Source: Cyclobacteriaceae bacterium
GTDB lineage: Bacteria; Bacteroidota; Bacteroidia; Cytophagales; Cyclobacteriaceae
Direction of reading: 5' to 3'
Assembly: GCA_028285685.1 (NCBI GenBank)
Contig: JANQOR010000027.1
Span: 62,001 to 126,000 of the forward strand
Length of the DNA stretch: 64,000 bases
Part shown: positions 33,738-43,127 of the stretch, one piece after another
Layout: each line of letters opens with the position of its first letter
Numbering within the stretch: the stretch's first letter is position 1
The notes under the pieces: model-generated
The model's database searches: none
What the model saw: the letters and a program-made list of their open reading frames with translations, nothing else
What the model was told of the DNA's origin: nothing
Program-made: the position numbers and the translations under genes

Positions 33738-33765
33738 TTGACAAAATGATCTTTACTGAATTAAT
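33738..33765 (+). promoter_or_regulatory. Putative promoter of cassette A (TTGACA-N16-ATTAAT)
   Basis: TTGACA at 33738-33743, 16 bases, ATTAAT at 33760-33765, 37 bases before the ATG. The identical pair with identical spacing precedes cassette B (47501-47528). In both, TTGACA is preceded by ATG. This does not fit the Bacteroidota TAnnTTTG form, so another sigma factor may read it. Confidence 0.4.
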
Positions 33766-33802
33766 AGGTAAATTACTAGTGTAAATCACTTGTAACTTAC
33801 CT

Positions 33803-34513
33803 ATGAAATTTGCCCTAACGACCATCACATTGATGTGCCTCGGTTTTTCGCTACAAGCTCAATCCATCCAGGTCTCAAATCTTGCAATAGACGATGAAGG
33901 AAAAGTCTCCTTCAGATACTCAGTCGCCCAAAAGTACACGGGCAGAGAAAGTTACCAACTGCAGGTTTTTACTTCTGCAGATGAATTTAAATCGGCAATA
34001 CCACTGACTCTTGCTCCGGTAGCTGCCGGCGAAACCAAAAGTGTTTCTTTTGACGGCCCCGAGCTCATCGGAGACTATGCTGGCCCCCTGCAATTCAAGT
34101 TTACGGTAGAGGCCACAAAGTTTCCTGTTCGGATCACAAGTACTGAAAATAAATTCAAGAGTGGCAAAAGCATTACAATTTCTTGGGAGGACTACCATGA
34201 GTCAGGTTGGTACGATGTTGAGCTTTATGAGGGAGGCTATATCAGCAAGACGCTAGCCAGTAACTACCGTGGGAAGCTTCTTTCGACAAGCCTGCCTAAG
34301 AAAATGACTAAAGGAACGTATGAGGTCAGAGTGACTCCTACCAATAACAAAGATTTAGCTTCAGACGATTTCCCTGTGACAATTGCTGCTGGTGGAGGTG
34401 CCGGGGTTTTCATTTTAGCTGGAGGAGCTTTGGCGGGTGCTGGTGTCTTTGTACTTACCCAGCCTGATAATCCTGATTCATTACCTAATCCACCGGATCC
34501 CGGGGGGAATTAA
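33803..34513 (+). CDS. Cassette A: exported, C-terminally anchored protein with Kre9/KNH-like domain
   Basis: 236 residues. The signal peptide ends at LQAQ (residue 20). A first beta domain runs over about 22-105. Residues about 108-182 fit the Kre9/KNH (Ser-Thr-rich membrane-anchored) Ig-like domain: GKSITISWEDYHESGWYDVELY, split by a turn, then GTYEVRVTP. A Gly/Ala-rich membrane segment (about 198-218) and a short Pro/Asp tail end the protein. It is paralogous to 47552-48262: same length, same order, shared DYHESGWY. Being first in both cassettes suggests a dedicated partner or anchor for the giant protein. Confidence 0.8.
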   Translation: MKFALTTITLMCLGFSLQAQSIQVSNLAIDDEGKVSFRYSVAQKYTGRESYQLQVFTSADEFKSAIPLTLAPVAAGETKSVSFDGPELIGDYAGPLQFKFTVEATKFPVRITSTENKFKSGKSITISWEDYHESGWYDVELYEGGYISKTLASNYRGKLLSTSLPKKMTKGTYEVRVTPTNNKDLASDDFPVTIAAGGGAGVFILAGGALAGAGVFVLTQPDNPDSLPNPPDPGGN

Positions 34514-34538
34514 TTAGTTATTGAGAGAGAATTTGAAG

Positions 34539-37500
34539 ATGAAAAAATCACTACTAATCATTTTTTTACTCAACTACGCAGCATCTGTAGCTCAAAATCC
34601 TATTGCGCACTATACGTTTTCCGGAAACGCAAATGATATAACTGGGAATGGGAATAATGGAGCTGTGAATGGTGCCACATTGACCACAGATCGTTTTGGC
34701 AATGCAAATAGTGCATATAGTTTCGACGGAGTAAATGATAATATTGACTTAGGCACAGGGACTCAACCTGCCTCCGAACTTTCATATATCGTTTGGTTTA
34801 GGACGACCACAACCAATACTCCAATACTCAATGGGGGTATTCCTACTGCTAGCGTAGTGACCGGTTATGCACTTTTTGTACAAGTTGATGGAAAGGTGGT
34901 CTCTGACCTGGAAACCAATGGAACAGGAGGATGGGACCTTCAAATAAACTCGAATTCGGCGGTTAATGACGGAGAATGGCATCAGGCTGCCTTTACGTAC
35001 GATGGAGCAAATGCAAACATTTATATTGACGGAGTATTGCAGACTGAAACTGCGGCTGCAAGTGGAAATATCAGTTATGATGGGTCAACTACTTTACTGG
35101 GCTCCTTTACTAATTCCCATTTTTTTAATGGGGAAATAGATGATATCCGAGTTTATGATCAGGGATTAACAGCCTCCCAGATCACCGAATTATTCCTTAA
35201 TGAATCAGTCGTTGCAAGCTACACTTTTTCCGGAAATGCTAACGATCAATCCGGAAATGGAAATAATGGAACAGTGAGCGGTGCCACGCTGACCACCGAT
35301 CGTTTCGGCAATGCAAATAGTGCGTATAGTTTCGACGGAGTTGATGATATCGTTAACCTCGGCCCAGTTTCGACCTTTGATCAATCTTACTCTATTTCGC
35401 TTTGGGTAAAAAGAGACGGTACCGGACGAGAGGATTGGGTTCTGGGCAAGGGCTCGGTAGCATCTACAAACCAATCTCTTCATCTTGGATTTAGAAGTAA
35501 TGACAATTTCATATTTGCATTTTGGGGTAATGATCTTGATACCGAACCTTTTACAGATAATGATTGGCATCATTGGACATGCGTATACGACGCGACATCT
35601 TCAGGGACCGACCGTCGCATATACCTGGACGGGCAGCTTGTAGCGTCCGACAATGCAGCTGGAAGTTTTTCAGGTACTGGGGATGTGATTCTTGGAAACA
35701 CACCAACAGTTTCAGCTTTTTTTGACGGTAGTCTGGACGAATTGAAGTTTTACGAACGTGCACTGTCGGCTTCCGAGGTATCGAGCATTTTTACCTCTGA
35801 GTCTCCTCTTTTGGCGAGTTACACATTCTCAGGTGATGCCACGGATCAATCAGGAAATGGAAACGATGGCACAGTCAGTGGAGCGGTACTTACGACTGAC
35901 AGGTTTGGCAACGCTAATAGTGCCTACAATTTTGATGGCTCAAACGATTACATAACCTCCGCGAGTGTCGATTTTTCTACCTATGCCATCGGCACCTACA
36001 ATTTTTGGGTAAATCCTAATTCCATATCTGAACAAGATGTACTGATGAATTACTATACCAATGATGCCAATCGGTTGACGATTGATATAGGAACAGGGAA
36101 TACCATTCAGGTTACAGCCAGAAGTGCAGATGTTCAGGAAATCAATTGGAATACCGGTGTTGGATTGACTCTCAATACATGGCAGATGATTAGCCTGAGC
36201 CAGGACAATTCTATTCTGAGATTGTATGTCGATGGGGTCCAGCAAGCTAGCACAACAGATGATTTCTGGTGGGACGGAATTGGAGATTCCGATTTATTTA
36301 TCGGGGCAACGGGGAGTGGCGCGAATATATCTTTTAGTGGTAAAATAGACGATGTCAGTATATATGGCAAGACACTTGATGCAACTGAAATCTCAAATTT
36401 ATACAGTCCTGGATCTCTAGTAGCACATCATACCTTTTCTGGAGATGCGCTTGACCAATCTGGAAATGGGAATGATGGTTCTGTGAGCGGAGCAACATTG
36501 ACCACTGATCGTTTCGCAAATGCCGATGAAGCATACAGCTTTGATGGCTTGGATGATTGGATAAGTTTTGGAGATAATTTTGAAGGTTACAGTGAAGCCA
36601 CCTTTTCAGTTTGGTTCAAACCGGATGATATCGATGTACATCACCTAGTTGCAAAATCGAACAGTTCGGTGGAGCTGGAAAGGTATACAACATTGATATA
36701 CTCCGATGGCCAAGTGGAGATCAATATGGCTTCCGGAACAGACACCAGACTGACAGCATCGACAACTGATCATTCAGCGCTGGAAGTTGGTAAATGGTAC
36801 CACTTTGTTTTTACATTCGATGGATCTCAAGCCCAAACTAGCAAGTATCAAATCTATGTTGACGGTGATCAGAAAAATCTGAATTACACCTCCACTAACT
36901 TTGACCCATCGAGCTTACCAAGTAATTCTCAAGACTTTCACCTGGGAAGGATTGTTAACTCCTTAGCGGAAAATGTCCTGGCTGAAGGAAGTTTTGATGA
37001 CCTGAGAATCTATGATAGAGTACTGTCTGCTGGAGAAATCACTTCACTTTTTGATCAGGAGAACCATGGACCTACAGTCTACTACCCATTTTCCGGTGAT
37101 GCGAATGACCAATCCGGGAACTCATTTCATGGTGGGGTGACTAACGCCACACTTACAGCAGATAGATTCGGTAATTCAAATGGTGCCTACTTTTTCGATG
37201 GGACATCTACCATTGCCATTAATACCGGCACCGGTATTCAGCTTAATGATGATTTTACGTACAACCTCTGGATCAACCCGACATCTTATCCCGCCGGTGA
37301 GTTGGCATTGGTCTTTGACCCTGGCTCCACTTTTGTGGACTTTGTATTTCAAAATAGTGGCATACTAGAAGCTGATCCTTACACGTCGGATCCCGTTGCT
37401 ACCACTGATGTCATACCGCTCGATTCGTGGACAATGGTGACAGCTAGTCGATCGGGAAACACACTATCCATCTACATAAATGGGATGCTTTCTGCCTCAG

Positions 37501-40500
37501 GGTCAACTACCAGCACAGGTAATCTCTTCCCCAGAGACATCGGAAGCACCTTTCATGGAAATATCGACGATGTACGAATCTATAACAGAGCACTGTCGAC
37601 AACTGAAATTAGCAACCTCTACACCATAGACGACTGGCCGATCTTGTCTGTCGAAATTACCGGCACCGCGCTCACTGGTGCTTCAAATTCTGATGTTGTT
37701 TCGCTCCGTCGAGCAAATGACTCATTCTACCTATCTAGATATTTGTACGACGGAACCCTTCGGTTTCAGGCTAATGGCGATGCCTCTATCAACTGGGGAG
37801 ATGATGAGCTGGATGGTGTTGGAGACCAGGATGGTGCAGATATTCCAGTGACAGAAGGACTTTACGCTATCAAACTTGAGCCTTCTGACAATACCTATTT
37901 TATCACTGAAATCACCACAGTTGGCTTTATCGGTTCTGCTCGCACTGGAGATGCTATGGGATGGGATTCTCCAGACACGGATATGCAACCTGTAGGTCTA
38001 GGTGCTTTTCAACTGAATGACCTCAGGCTGTTTGACGGAGACTGGAAAATTCGTGCCAACGATACTGAGACCCTTATGGATTGGGGTGGGCCTGGAGATG
38101 GGACGTTCGACTTATTCGGAGCAGATATTCCAGTCTCAGCAGGCACGTATAATCTCACAGTATCTACCGGCATCTCTCTGAATTACAGCTTAACCAATGT
38201 CGAGCTGGTAGCAGATTATCCTTTCAACGGAGATGCCGTGGATGAATCTACCAATTCCAACGATGGAACCGTCGTGGGGGCTACTCAGACTACAGATCGA
38301 TTTGGTGATACGAACAGTGCTTTTTCCTTCGATGGCGCAGACGATCGAATTACGATCCCATTCACGTCGCAATCGCTGGGAAATGAAATGACCATTTCGG
38401 CCTGGGTGTACAGAGATAAATCAAATGGTAGCAATGTAAATCAGGGAATAGTTTCAAATGACGAAAATCTTGGCAGTAGGGGCGTTCTCTTTGGAATAAT
38501 TGGAGGGACAGGCAACGATGCGATCAATGCAAGTTTTACCAATGATTTGGGAAGCAGGTTTACTGTGCAGGGAAACGAAGTTCCTGAAGCTACATGGAAG
38601 CACTATGCGATGTCGTACAATGGCTCAACGCTTAGAATCTATGAGGATGGTGTTGAAGTAAATTCCGTTTCAGCATCAGGTGATATCGGGGGTACCAACA
38701 CTTTTGTAATTGGTCATGATCCATTTGACGGTGCGGCAGGGAGATACTTTGGAGGTAAGCTCGATGACATAAGATTTTATAGCAGAGCCCTCTCTTCAAC
38801 TGAAGTATCTAACCTATATCGGGATAATGAATGGCTTGCCCCAAGGGTGACAGGAGTTTTTCCAAGATCGGGGGCGGTAGGAGAAACCGTCCGCGTATAT
38901 GGAGACAACTTAGCGGAGTCCGGCACGATCATTTCATTTGGTTCGACCGACGTATCACCAACATCCTCCCTGGATAATGTACTCGTTTTCGACGTTCCCG
39001 ACGTTAGTACAGGGAATCAAACCTTTTCTGTTCGCAACGATTTTGGGAATTCCAATGGAGAATCATTTGCTATTCTAGCAGCGAAGACTGGGACACTCTC
39101 CTTCGAAAATGAACAATCGTTGAGTGCTGCAATTCCAGCTCCGTACGACATCCACCTGGCAGATTTTAATAAAGACAATTACCCGGATCTACTCACATAT
39201 TCCTTTGATGATGGAGATTTACTGATTTTTCACAATGACCAATCGGGTGCTTTTCCTACATCGATACGATTGATAGACGGTCCATCCGGGCAATCCCAAA
39301 TTTCGACTATTGAGTCCGCAGACATTGATGCAGACGGCAATCTTGACATATTAATGTTCGATGCTTCAGATATCCACTGGTTTCGAAATATGGGAAATGG
39401 AGTTGGATCTGAGGCCTACAGCAGTGAAAACACTGTAGCTACTGGATCAAATTTTAGGGATTTGGCAGTAGGAGATATGGACGGCGATGGTTTTGTAGAT
39501 GTAGTAGCCGTGGAAAATGGGGTAGTCCAGTGGTACAAAAACGATGGTTCCGGAAGTTTTGGATCGGCACAGATAATGTCCTCCACACCTGCTGCTTTTC
39601 GAATTTCATTAAATGACATTGATAATGACGGTGATCTTGATTTGCTGCAGGCGCACAATTCGAACTTTTTTCTTCGTAATGACAATGGAACGTTCGCCCA
39701 GGTATTTCTTACTACACCTACAAATGGATCGGATGCGATCATAACAGGGGATTTCGACGAAGACAACTTTATTGATGTTGCATTCGGGTCCTTTAATGAT
39801 CATAACGTCGATGTCTATTTGAATAATCAAGCGGCAGCATTTAACACTGCAACAGATGTGAATTCTTCCGAGACACATCTATCCCCTGAAGATTTCAGTA
39901 TTGGTGATATGGACGGAGATGGAGACCTGGATTTCCTCACTGCCTTTTTCAATGGTGGTGGTATCACTGTTCTGTATGATAACGATGGAACGGGAAGCTT
40001 TTCTGCCACAGAAGTAACAACAGGCCAAACCAGCTTGAGTCGCGTAGAAGCAACAGATCTGGATAATGATGGGGATCTCGATGTTGTGTTTTCAAGACAG
40101 GATGGAAATATTCGATGGATTCAAAATGCTAACAGTATCGCACCGGTAAATAAAGTGTCGATTACTTCCTTTTCACCAACAAGCGGTCCTATTGGAACAT
40201 CTGTGACGATTTCCGGAAGTAATTTCGACGAAACTCCGGCAAACAATGTAGTCTATTTCGGAGCTACGCAGGCCACAGTCTCATCCGCCACTTCCACTGA
40301 ACTTACAGTGACGGTACCTAGCGGAGCAACTTATAAGCCAATCACTGTTCTTGTAAATGGACTGGTTGCTTCTTCCTCAAATCCTTTCGCGGTGACGCAC
40401 GAAGGTGCAGGTATTGCAGTCAATTCCTTTGATTCCAAAGTTAACCTAACAACGGGGACCAATCCATATTACATATCGATTGGTGATCTGGATGGTGACG

Positions 40501-43127
40501 GTAAAACGGATGTTGCTGTTCCGAATTTCACAAGCAATACCATCTCGATTTTTAGGAATACGAGTGTCAATGGAGCCGTGTCAGCAGGCTCATTTTCTCC
40601 CAAGGTGGACTTTGTCGCAGATGACGGTCCAACGGCTGTTTCAATAGGCGACCTGGATGGTGATGGTAAGTTGGACCTTGCGGTCGCAAATTGGCTTGGT
40701 AACACAGTATCTATCATCAGGAATACGAGCCAGGGCGGCATATTATCATCAGATGCTAGGGTGGACCTTACCACTGGTACGAATCCATTTTCTGTCGCCA
40801 TTGGTGATTTAGACGATGATGGTAAGCCAGACTTGGCCGTTGCAAACCGAAATAGCAACACAGTATCGATCTTTAGAAATACAAGCGTCAGCGGTACCCT
40901 TTCAACTGGTTCATTTTCATCCAAGGTAGATTTTGCCACGGGAACCAATCCATTGTCTGTTGCGATTGGCGATCTCGATGGTGACGGTAAAGCGGATCTG
41001 GCTGTTACGAATTTTGGAAGTGGCACGGTATCGCTTTTCAGAAATACGAGTTTGAGCGGAAGCTTGTCTGCTAGCTCATTTTCACCCAAAGTTGATTTAA
41101 CAACAGGTACAGAACCGTATTCTGTCTCGATCGGTGATCTGGATGGTGATAGTAAGGCGGACTTGGTGGTTGCTAACAGAGGTAGTAGTAGTGTTTCGGT
41201 TTTTAGAAATACTAGCTCGAGTGGAGCCCTGTCCACAAATTCTTTTTCCTCTCGAATTGACTTTACTACAGGAGCAGAACCATGGTCCGTTTCGATAGGG
41301 GACTTAGACGGTGACGGCAAGTCTGAGTTGGTGTCTGCAAACGAAGCAAGCAATAGTTTGTCAGTTTTCAAGAACCTGAGCGTAAGTGGAAGCCTATCCA
41401 CTGATTCGTTTAGATCCAAAGTAGATTATGCTGCGGGTGAAGATCCAAGGTCTGTTTCAATCGGTGATTTGGACGGTGACGGCAAGGCAGACCTTGTTGT
41501 AAGTAACTATGAAGGAAACAGCATCACTGCCTTTAGAAACGGGATTGTCGCTGCTCAACCATCAACGTTCACAAACAATACACCGAGTCAATACCTCATC
41601 GGCGATGGAGGTCTCAGCCTAAGCGCAACTGTGTTAGATGCGAATGGTATTTCGTCAGTAAATGTTTTTTATAAGAAGGTCAGTAGTGATTCGTATATTC
41701 AAGCAACGATGAACTCCGGCGACGGTAATGCTTACACCTTTACAATCGACGACTCAGACATCGACAACATTGGCTTGCAATACTACTTTCAAGCAGTCGA
41801 TGTTAACAGCGACCTGACTCGTAGTGATAACTTTTTGACCTCAACCGTGGTGGCCGATGATGGTGAGACCATTCCATCACTTACTGCAGGTACCAACATT
41901 CAGGCATATCGCATTGTTGCATTCCCATATGAAAGCTTCAGCGCCAACCAGCTGATAGATGATCTTGGGGACTATAATACAAGTAATTGGAGGCTGGTGC
42001 GCTATTCTGGTGGTGGCTATCAAGACCTCAATGAATTCAATACGATTTCAGCAGGAGTGGGGTACTGGTTTATCATGAGAGAGCAAACCACCGTCACAGT
42101 GGGGGGGCAAAGTGTAGAAGTTGACGATAATCGCATTTTTCGTATTAACCTCACGAGTGGCTACAATTTGATTGGAAATCCCTTTAAGGGAACATTGAAT
42201 TGGAGACAAGTTGTTGATCATAACGTTGAAGAAGGAGTGATTCAAAGCGGAGATATCGCAAGCGGAAATTCCAACACATTAGATGGATGGAATACAGCCT
42301 GGACTGACAGGACCTCACTTAGTCCGTTCGAAGGTGGGTTTGTGAATATGGTGAATGCAGTATCCAACTTTGAAATTCCTATTTCAGCACTTAATGGCAG
42401 TGGAGGAAGAGAAGCCTCTTTCTTAAGGACTCCGCAGGACGCGTACATTGATGAGGAACAGTGGGAGATGAGGTTCTTCTTTGCTACACCCTCATATACT
42501 TATTCTATGGGAGGTATTGGAATGCATCCAAACGCCTCTGACGGAGATGGCCCTTATGATAAGGCACTGCTTCCCAAGTTCCTGCTCTACCTGGATCAGG
42601 AGTTTGAAGACGGGAACACACGTAGTATTAAGGAGACGGATTTTTACAAAAAGTGGAGTTTCAAGCTGCCAAATAACCTTGAAGAAAAATTCATTCATCT
42701 TACTTGGGATGCGCCGATCTCTAGTAACAAGACTGTAATTCTCGTGGATGGAGCTTCTCGGAAGCTTTACAACCTTAAGAACACGCAAAGCATAAATCTT
42801 CCAAACAACCCGGAAGCCACCCACTATTTGTACTATGGAAATGAAGAGACGATTTACCGGCAAATGGATCTTTCATTTACGGTTTTTGCTCAGGTTTACC
42901 CCAATCCCGTTCAAGGTGAGCTGACTTTACGAATGTACTCACCCGAGGAAAAGACAATTTCCCTTGAGCTCATTTCCCTTGATGGAAAGAAGGCACTTTC
43001 AGAGTTTGTACATTTACACAGAGGAATGTCCGAACCAAAAATAAATCTTGATGAAAAATCAATCGAAAATGGATTGTATTTTATCAAAATTGAGAATGAA
43101 GTATTGACCAAAATTTTGAAAAAATGA
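34539..43127 (+). CDS. Cassette A: giant T9SS-secreted LamG/TIG/FG-GAP protein
   Basis: 2,862 residues from ATG 34539; the TTG at 34521 gives a poorer signal peptide. Order: signal 1-18; five LamG domains (about 20-218, 223-421, 423-623, 626-839, 846-1029), each opening with YTFSGxAxDxSGN or a variant; two SusE/SusF-like units (1034-1218); a sixth LamG (1221-1427); TIG (1436-1513); a seven-repeat FG-GAP propeller (1518-1867); TIG (1871-1954); a second seven-repeat propeller (1966-2336); Ig-like (2341-2438); a GYWF/NLIGNPF region (2448-2621); and a type A T9SS tail (2783-2862, YPNPVQGELTL). DGDGK-type loops bind calcium in this family. It is probably a surface adhesin or glycan-binding protein. 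The stop overlaps the caspase start (ATGA). Confidence 0.88.
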   Translation: MKKSLLIIFLLNYAASVAQNPIAHYTFSGNANDITGNGNNGAVNGATLTTDRFGNANSAYSFDGVNDNIDLGTGTQPASELSYIVWFRTTTTNTPILNGGIPTASVVTGYALFVQVDGKVVSDLETNGTGGWDLQINSNSAVNDGEWHQAAFTYDGANANIYIDGVLQTETAAASGNISYDGSTTLLGSFTNSHFFNGEIDDIRVYDQGLTASQITELFLNESVVASYTFSGNANDQSGNGNNGTVSGATLTTDRFGNANSAYSFDGVDDIVNLGPVSTFDQSYSISLWVKRDGTGREDWVLGKGSVASTNQSLHLGFRSNDNFIFAFWGNDLDTEPFTDNDWHHWTCVYDATSSGTDRRIYLDGQLVASDNAAGSFSGTGDVILGNTPTVSAFFDGSLDELKFYERALSASEVSSIFTSESPLLASYTFSGDATDQSGNGNDGTVSGAVLTTDRFGNANSAYNFDGSNDYITSASVDFSTYAIGTYNFWVNPNSISEQDVLMNYYTNDANRLTIDIGTGNTIQVTARSADVQEINWNTGVGLTLNTWQMISLSQDNSILRLYVDGVQQASTTDDFWWDGIGDSDLFIGATGSGANISFSGKIDDVSIYGKTLDATEISNLYSPGSLVAHHTFSGDALDQSGNGNDGSVSGATLTTDRFANADEAYSFDGLDDWISFGDNFEGYSEATFSVWFKPDDIDVHHLVAKSNSSVELERYTTLIYSDGQVEINMASGTDTRLTASTTDHSALEVGKWYHFVFTFDGSQAQTSKYQIYVDGDQKNLNYTSTNFDPSSLPSNSQDFHLGRIVNSLAENVLAEGSFDDLRIYDRVLSAGEITSLFDQENHGPTVYYPFSGDANDQSGNSFHGGVTNATLTADRFGNSNGAYFFDGTSTIAINTGTGIQLNDDFTYNLWINPTSYPAGELALVFDPGSTFVDFVFQNSGILEADPYTSDPVATTDVIPLDSWTMVTASRSGNTLSIYINGMLSASGSTTSTGNLFPRDIGSTFHGNIDDVRIYNRALSTTEISNLYTIDDWPILSVEITGTALTGASNSDVVSLRRANDSFYLSRYLYDGTLRFQANGDASINWGDDELDGVGDQDGADIPVTEGLYAIKLEPSDNTYFITEITTVGFIGSARTGDAMGWDSPDTDMQPVGLGAFQLNDLRLFDGDWKIRANDTETLMDWGGPGDGTFDLFGADIPVSAGTYNLTVSTGISLNYSLTNVELVADYPFNGDAVDESTNSNDGTVVGATQTTDRFGDTNSAFSFDGADDRITIPFTSQSLGNEMTISAWVYRDKSNGSNVNQGIVSNDENLGSRGVLFGIIGGTGNDAINASFTNDLGSRFTVQGNEVPEATWKHYAMSYNGSTLRIYEDGVEVNSVSASGDIGGTNTFVIGHDPFDGAAGRYFGGKLDDIRFYSRALSSTEVSNLYRDNEWLAPRVTGVFPRSGAVGETVRVYGDNLAESGTIISFGSTDVSPTSSLDNVLVFDVPDVSTGNQTFSVRNDFGNSNGESFAILAAKTGTLSFENEQSLSAAIPAPYDIHLADFNKDNYPDLLTYSFDDGDLLIFHNDQSGAFPTSIRLIDGPSGQSQISTIESADIDADGNLDILMFDASDIHWFRNMGNGVGSEAYSSENTVATGSNFRDLAVGDMDGDGFVDVVAVENGVVQWYKNDGSGSFGSAQIMSSTPAAFRISLNDIDNDGDLDLLQAHNSNFFLRNDNGTFAQVFLTTPTNGSDAIITGDFDEDNFIDVAFGSFNDHNVDVYLNNQAAAFNTATDVNSSETHLSPEDFSIGDMDGDGDLDFLTAFFNGGGITVLYDNDGTGSFSATEVTTGQTSLSRVEATDLDNDGDLDVVFSRQDGNIRWIQNANSIAPVNKVSITSFSPTSGPIGTSVTISGSNFDETPANNVVYFGATQATVSSATSTELTVTVPSGATYKPITVLVNGLVASSSNPFAVTHEGAGIAVNSFDSKVNLTTGTNPYYISIGDLDGDGKTDVAVPNFTSNTISIFRNTSVNGAVSAGSFSPKVDFVADDGPTAVSIGDLDGDGKLDLAVANWLGNTVSIIRNTSQGGILSSDARVDLTTGTNPFSVAIGDLDDDGKPDLAVANRNSNTVSIFRNTSVSGTLSTGSFSSKVDFATGTNPLSVAIGDLDGDGKADLAVTNFGSGTVSLFRNTSLSGSLSASSFSPKVDLTTGTEPYSVSIGDLDGDSKADLVVANRGSSSVSVFRNTSSSGALSTNSFSSRIDFTTGAEPWSVSIGDLDGDGKSELVSANEASNSLSVFKNLSVSGSLSTDSFRSKVDYAAGEDPRSVSIGDLDGDGKADLVVSNYEGNSITAFRNGIVAAQPSTFTNNTPSQYLIGDGGLSLSATVLDANGISSVNVFYKKVSSDSYIQATMNSGDGNAYTFTIDDSDIDNIGLQYYFQAVDVNSDLTRSDNFLTSTVVADDGETIPSLTAGTNIQAYRIVAFPYESFSANQLIDDLGDYNTSNWRLVRYSGGGYQDLNEFNTISAGVGYWFIMREQTTVTVGGQSVEVDDNRIFRINLTSGYNLIGNPFKGTLNWRQVVDHNVEEGVIQSGDIASGNSNTLDGWNTAWTDRTSLSPFEGGFVNMVNAVSNFEIPISALNGSGGREASFLRTPQDAYIDEEQWEMRFFFATPSYTYSMGGIGMHPNASDGDGPYDKALLPKFLLYLDQEFEDGNTRSIKETDFYKKWSFKLPNNLEEKFIHLTWDAPISSNKTVILVDGASRKLYNLKNTQSINLPNNPEATHYLYYGNEETIYRQMDLSFTVFAQVYPNPVQGELTLRMYSPEEKTISLELISLDGKKALSEFVHLHRGMSEPKINLDEKSIENGLYFIKIENEVLTKILKK
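34600..38820 (+). repeat. Six LamG repeat units in the cassette A giant gene
   Basis: Units open near 34600, 35205, 35806, 36415, 37075 and 38205; the last is separated by the SusE/F-like insert. The unit starts are close at DNA level: positions 34681-34733 and 35295-35341 differ by only a few bases. Period is about 600 bases for the first five. Confidence 0.8.
39090..40137 (+). repeat. Seven FG-GAP/VCBS repeats (propeller A1)
   Basis: Seven Asp-rich loops in order: ADFNKDNYPD, ADIDADGNLD, GDMDGDGFVD, NDIDNDGDLD, GDFDEDNFID, GDMDGDGDLD, TDLDNDGDLD. Seven blades complete an integrin-like propeller. Confidence 0.8.
40434..41546 (+). repeat. Seven FG-GAP/VCBS repeats (propeller A2)
   Basis: Seven very regular units of about 160 bases with core SIGDLDGDGKxDLxVxN followed by an SVFRN motif. 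This array also creates a long minus-strand ORF by codon bias; that ORF is not a gene. Confidence 0.85.

Noticed and set aside
40469-41419. Long minus-strand ORF (316 codons) inside the cassette A giant gene
   Set aside because: It lies opposite the seven regular FG-GAP repeats; the translated repeats are just the antisense of Asp/Gly-rich codons. The plus-strand frame has the domains and the sorting tail.
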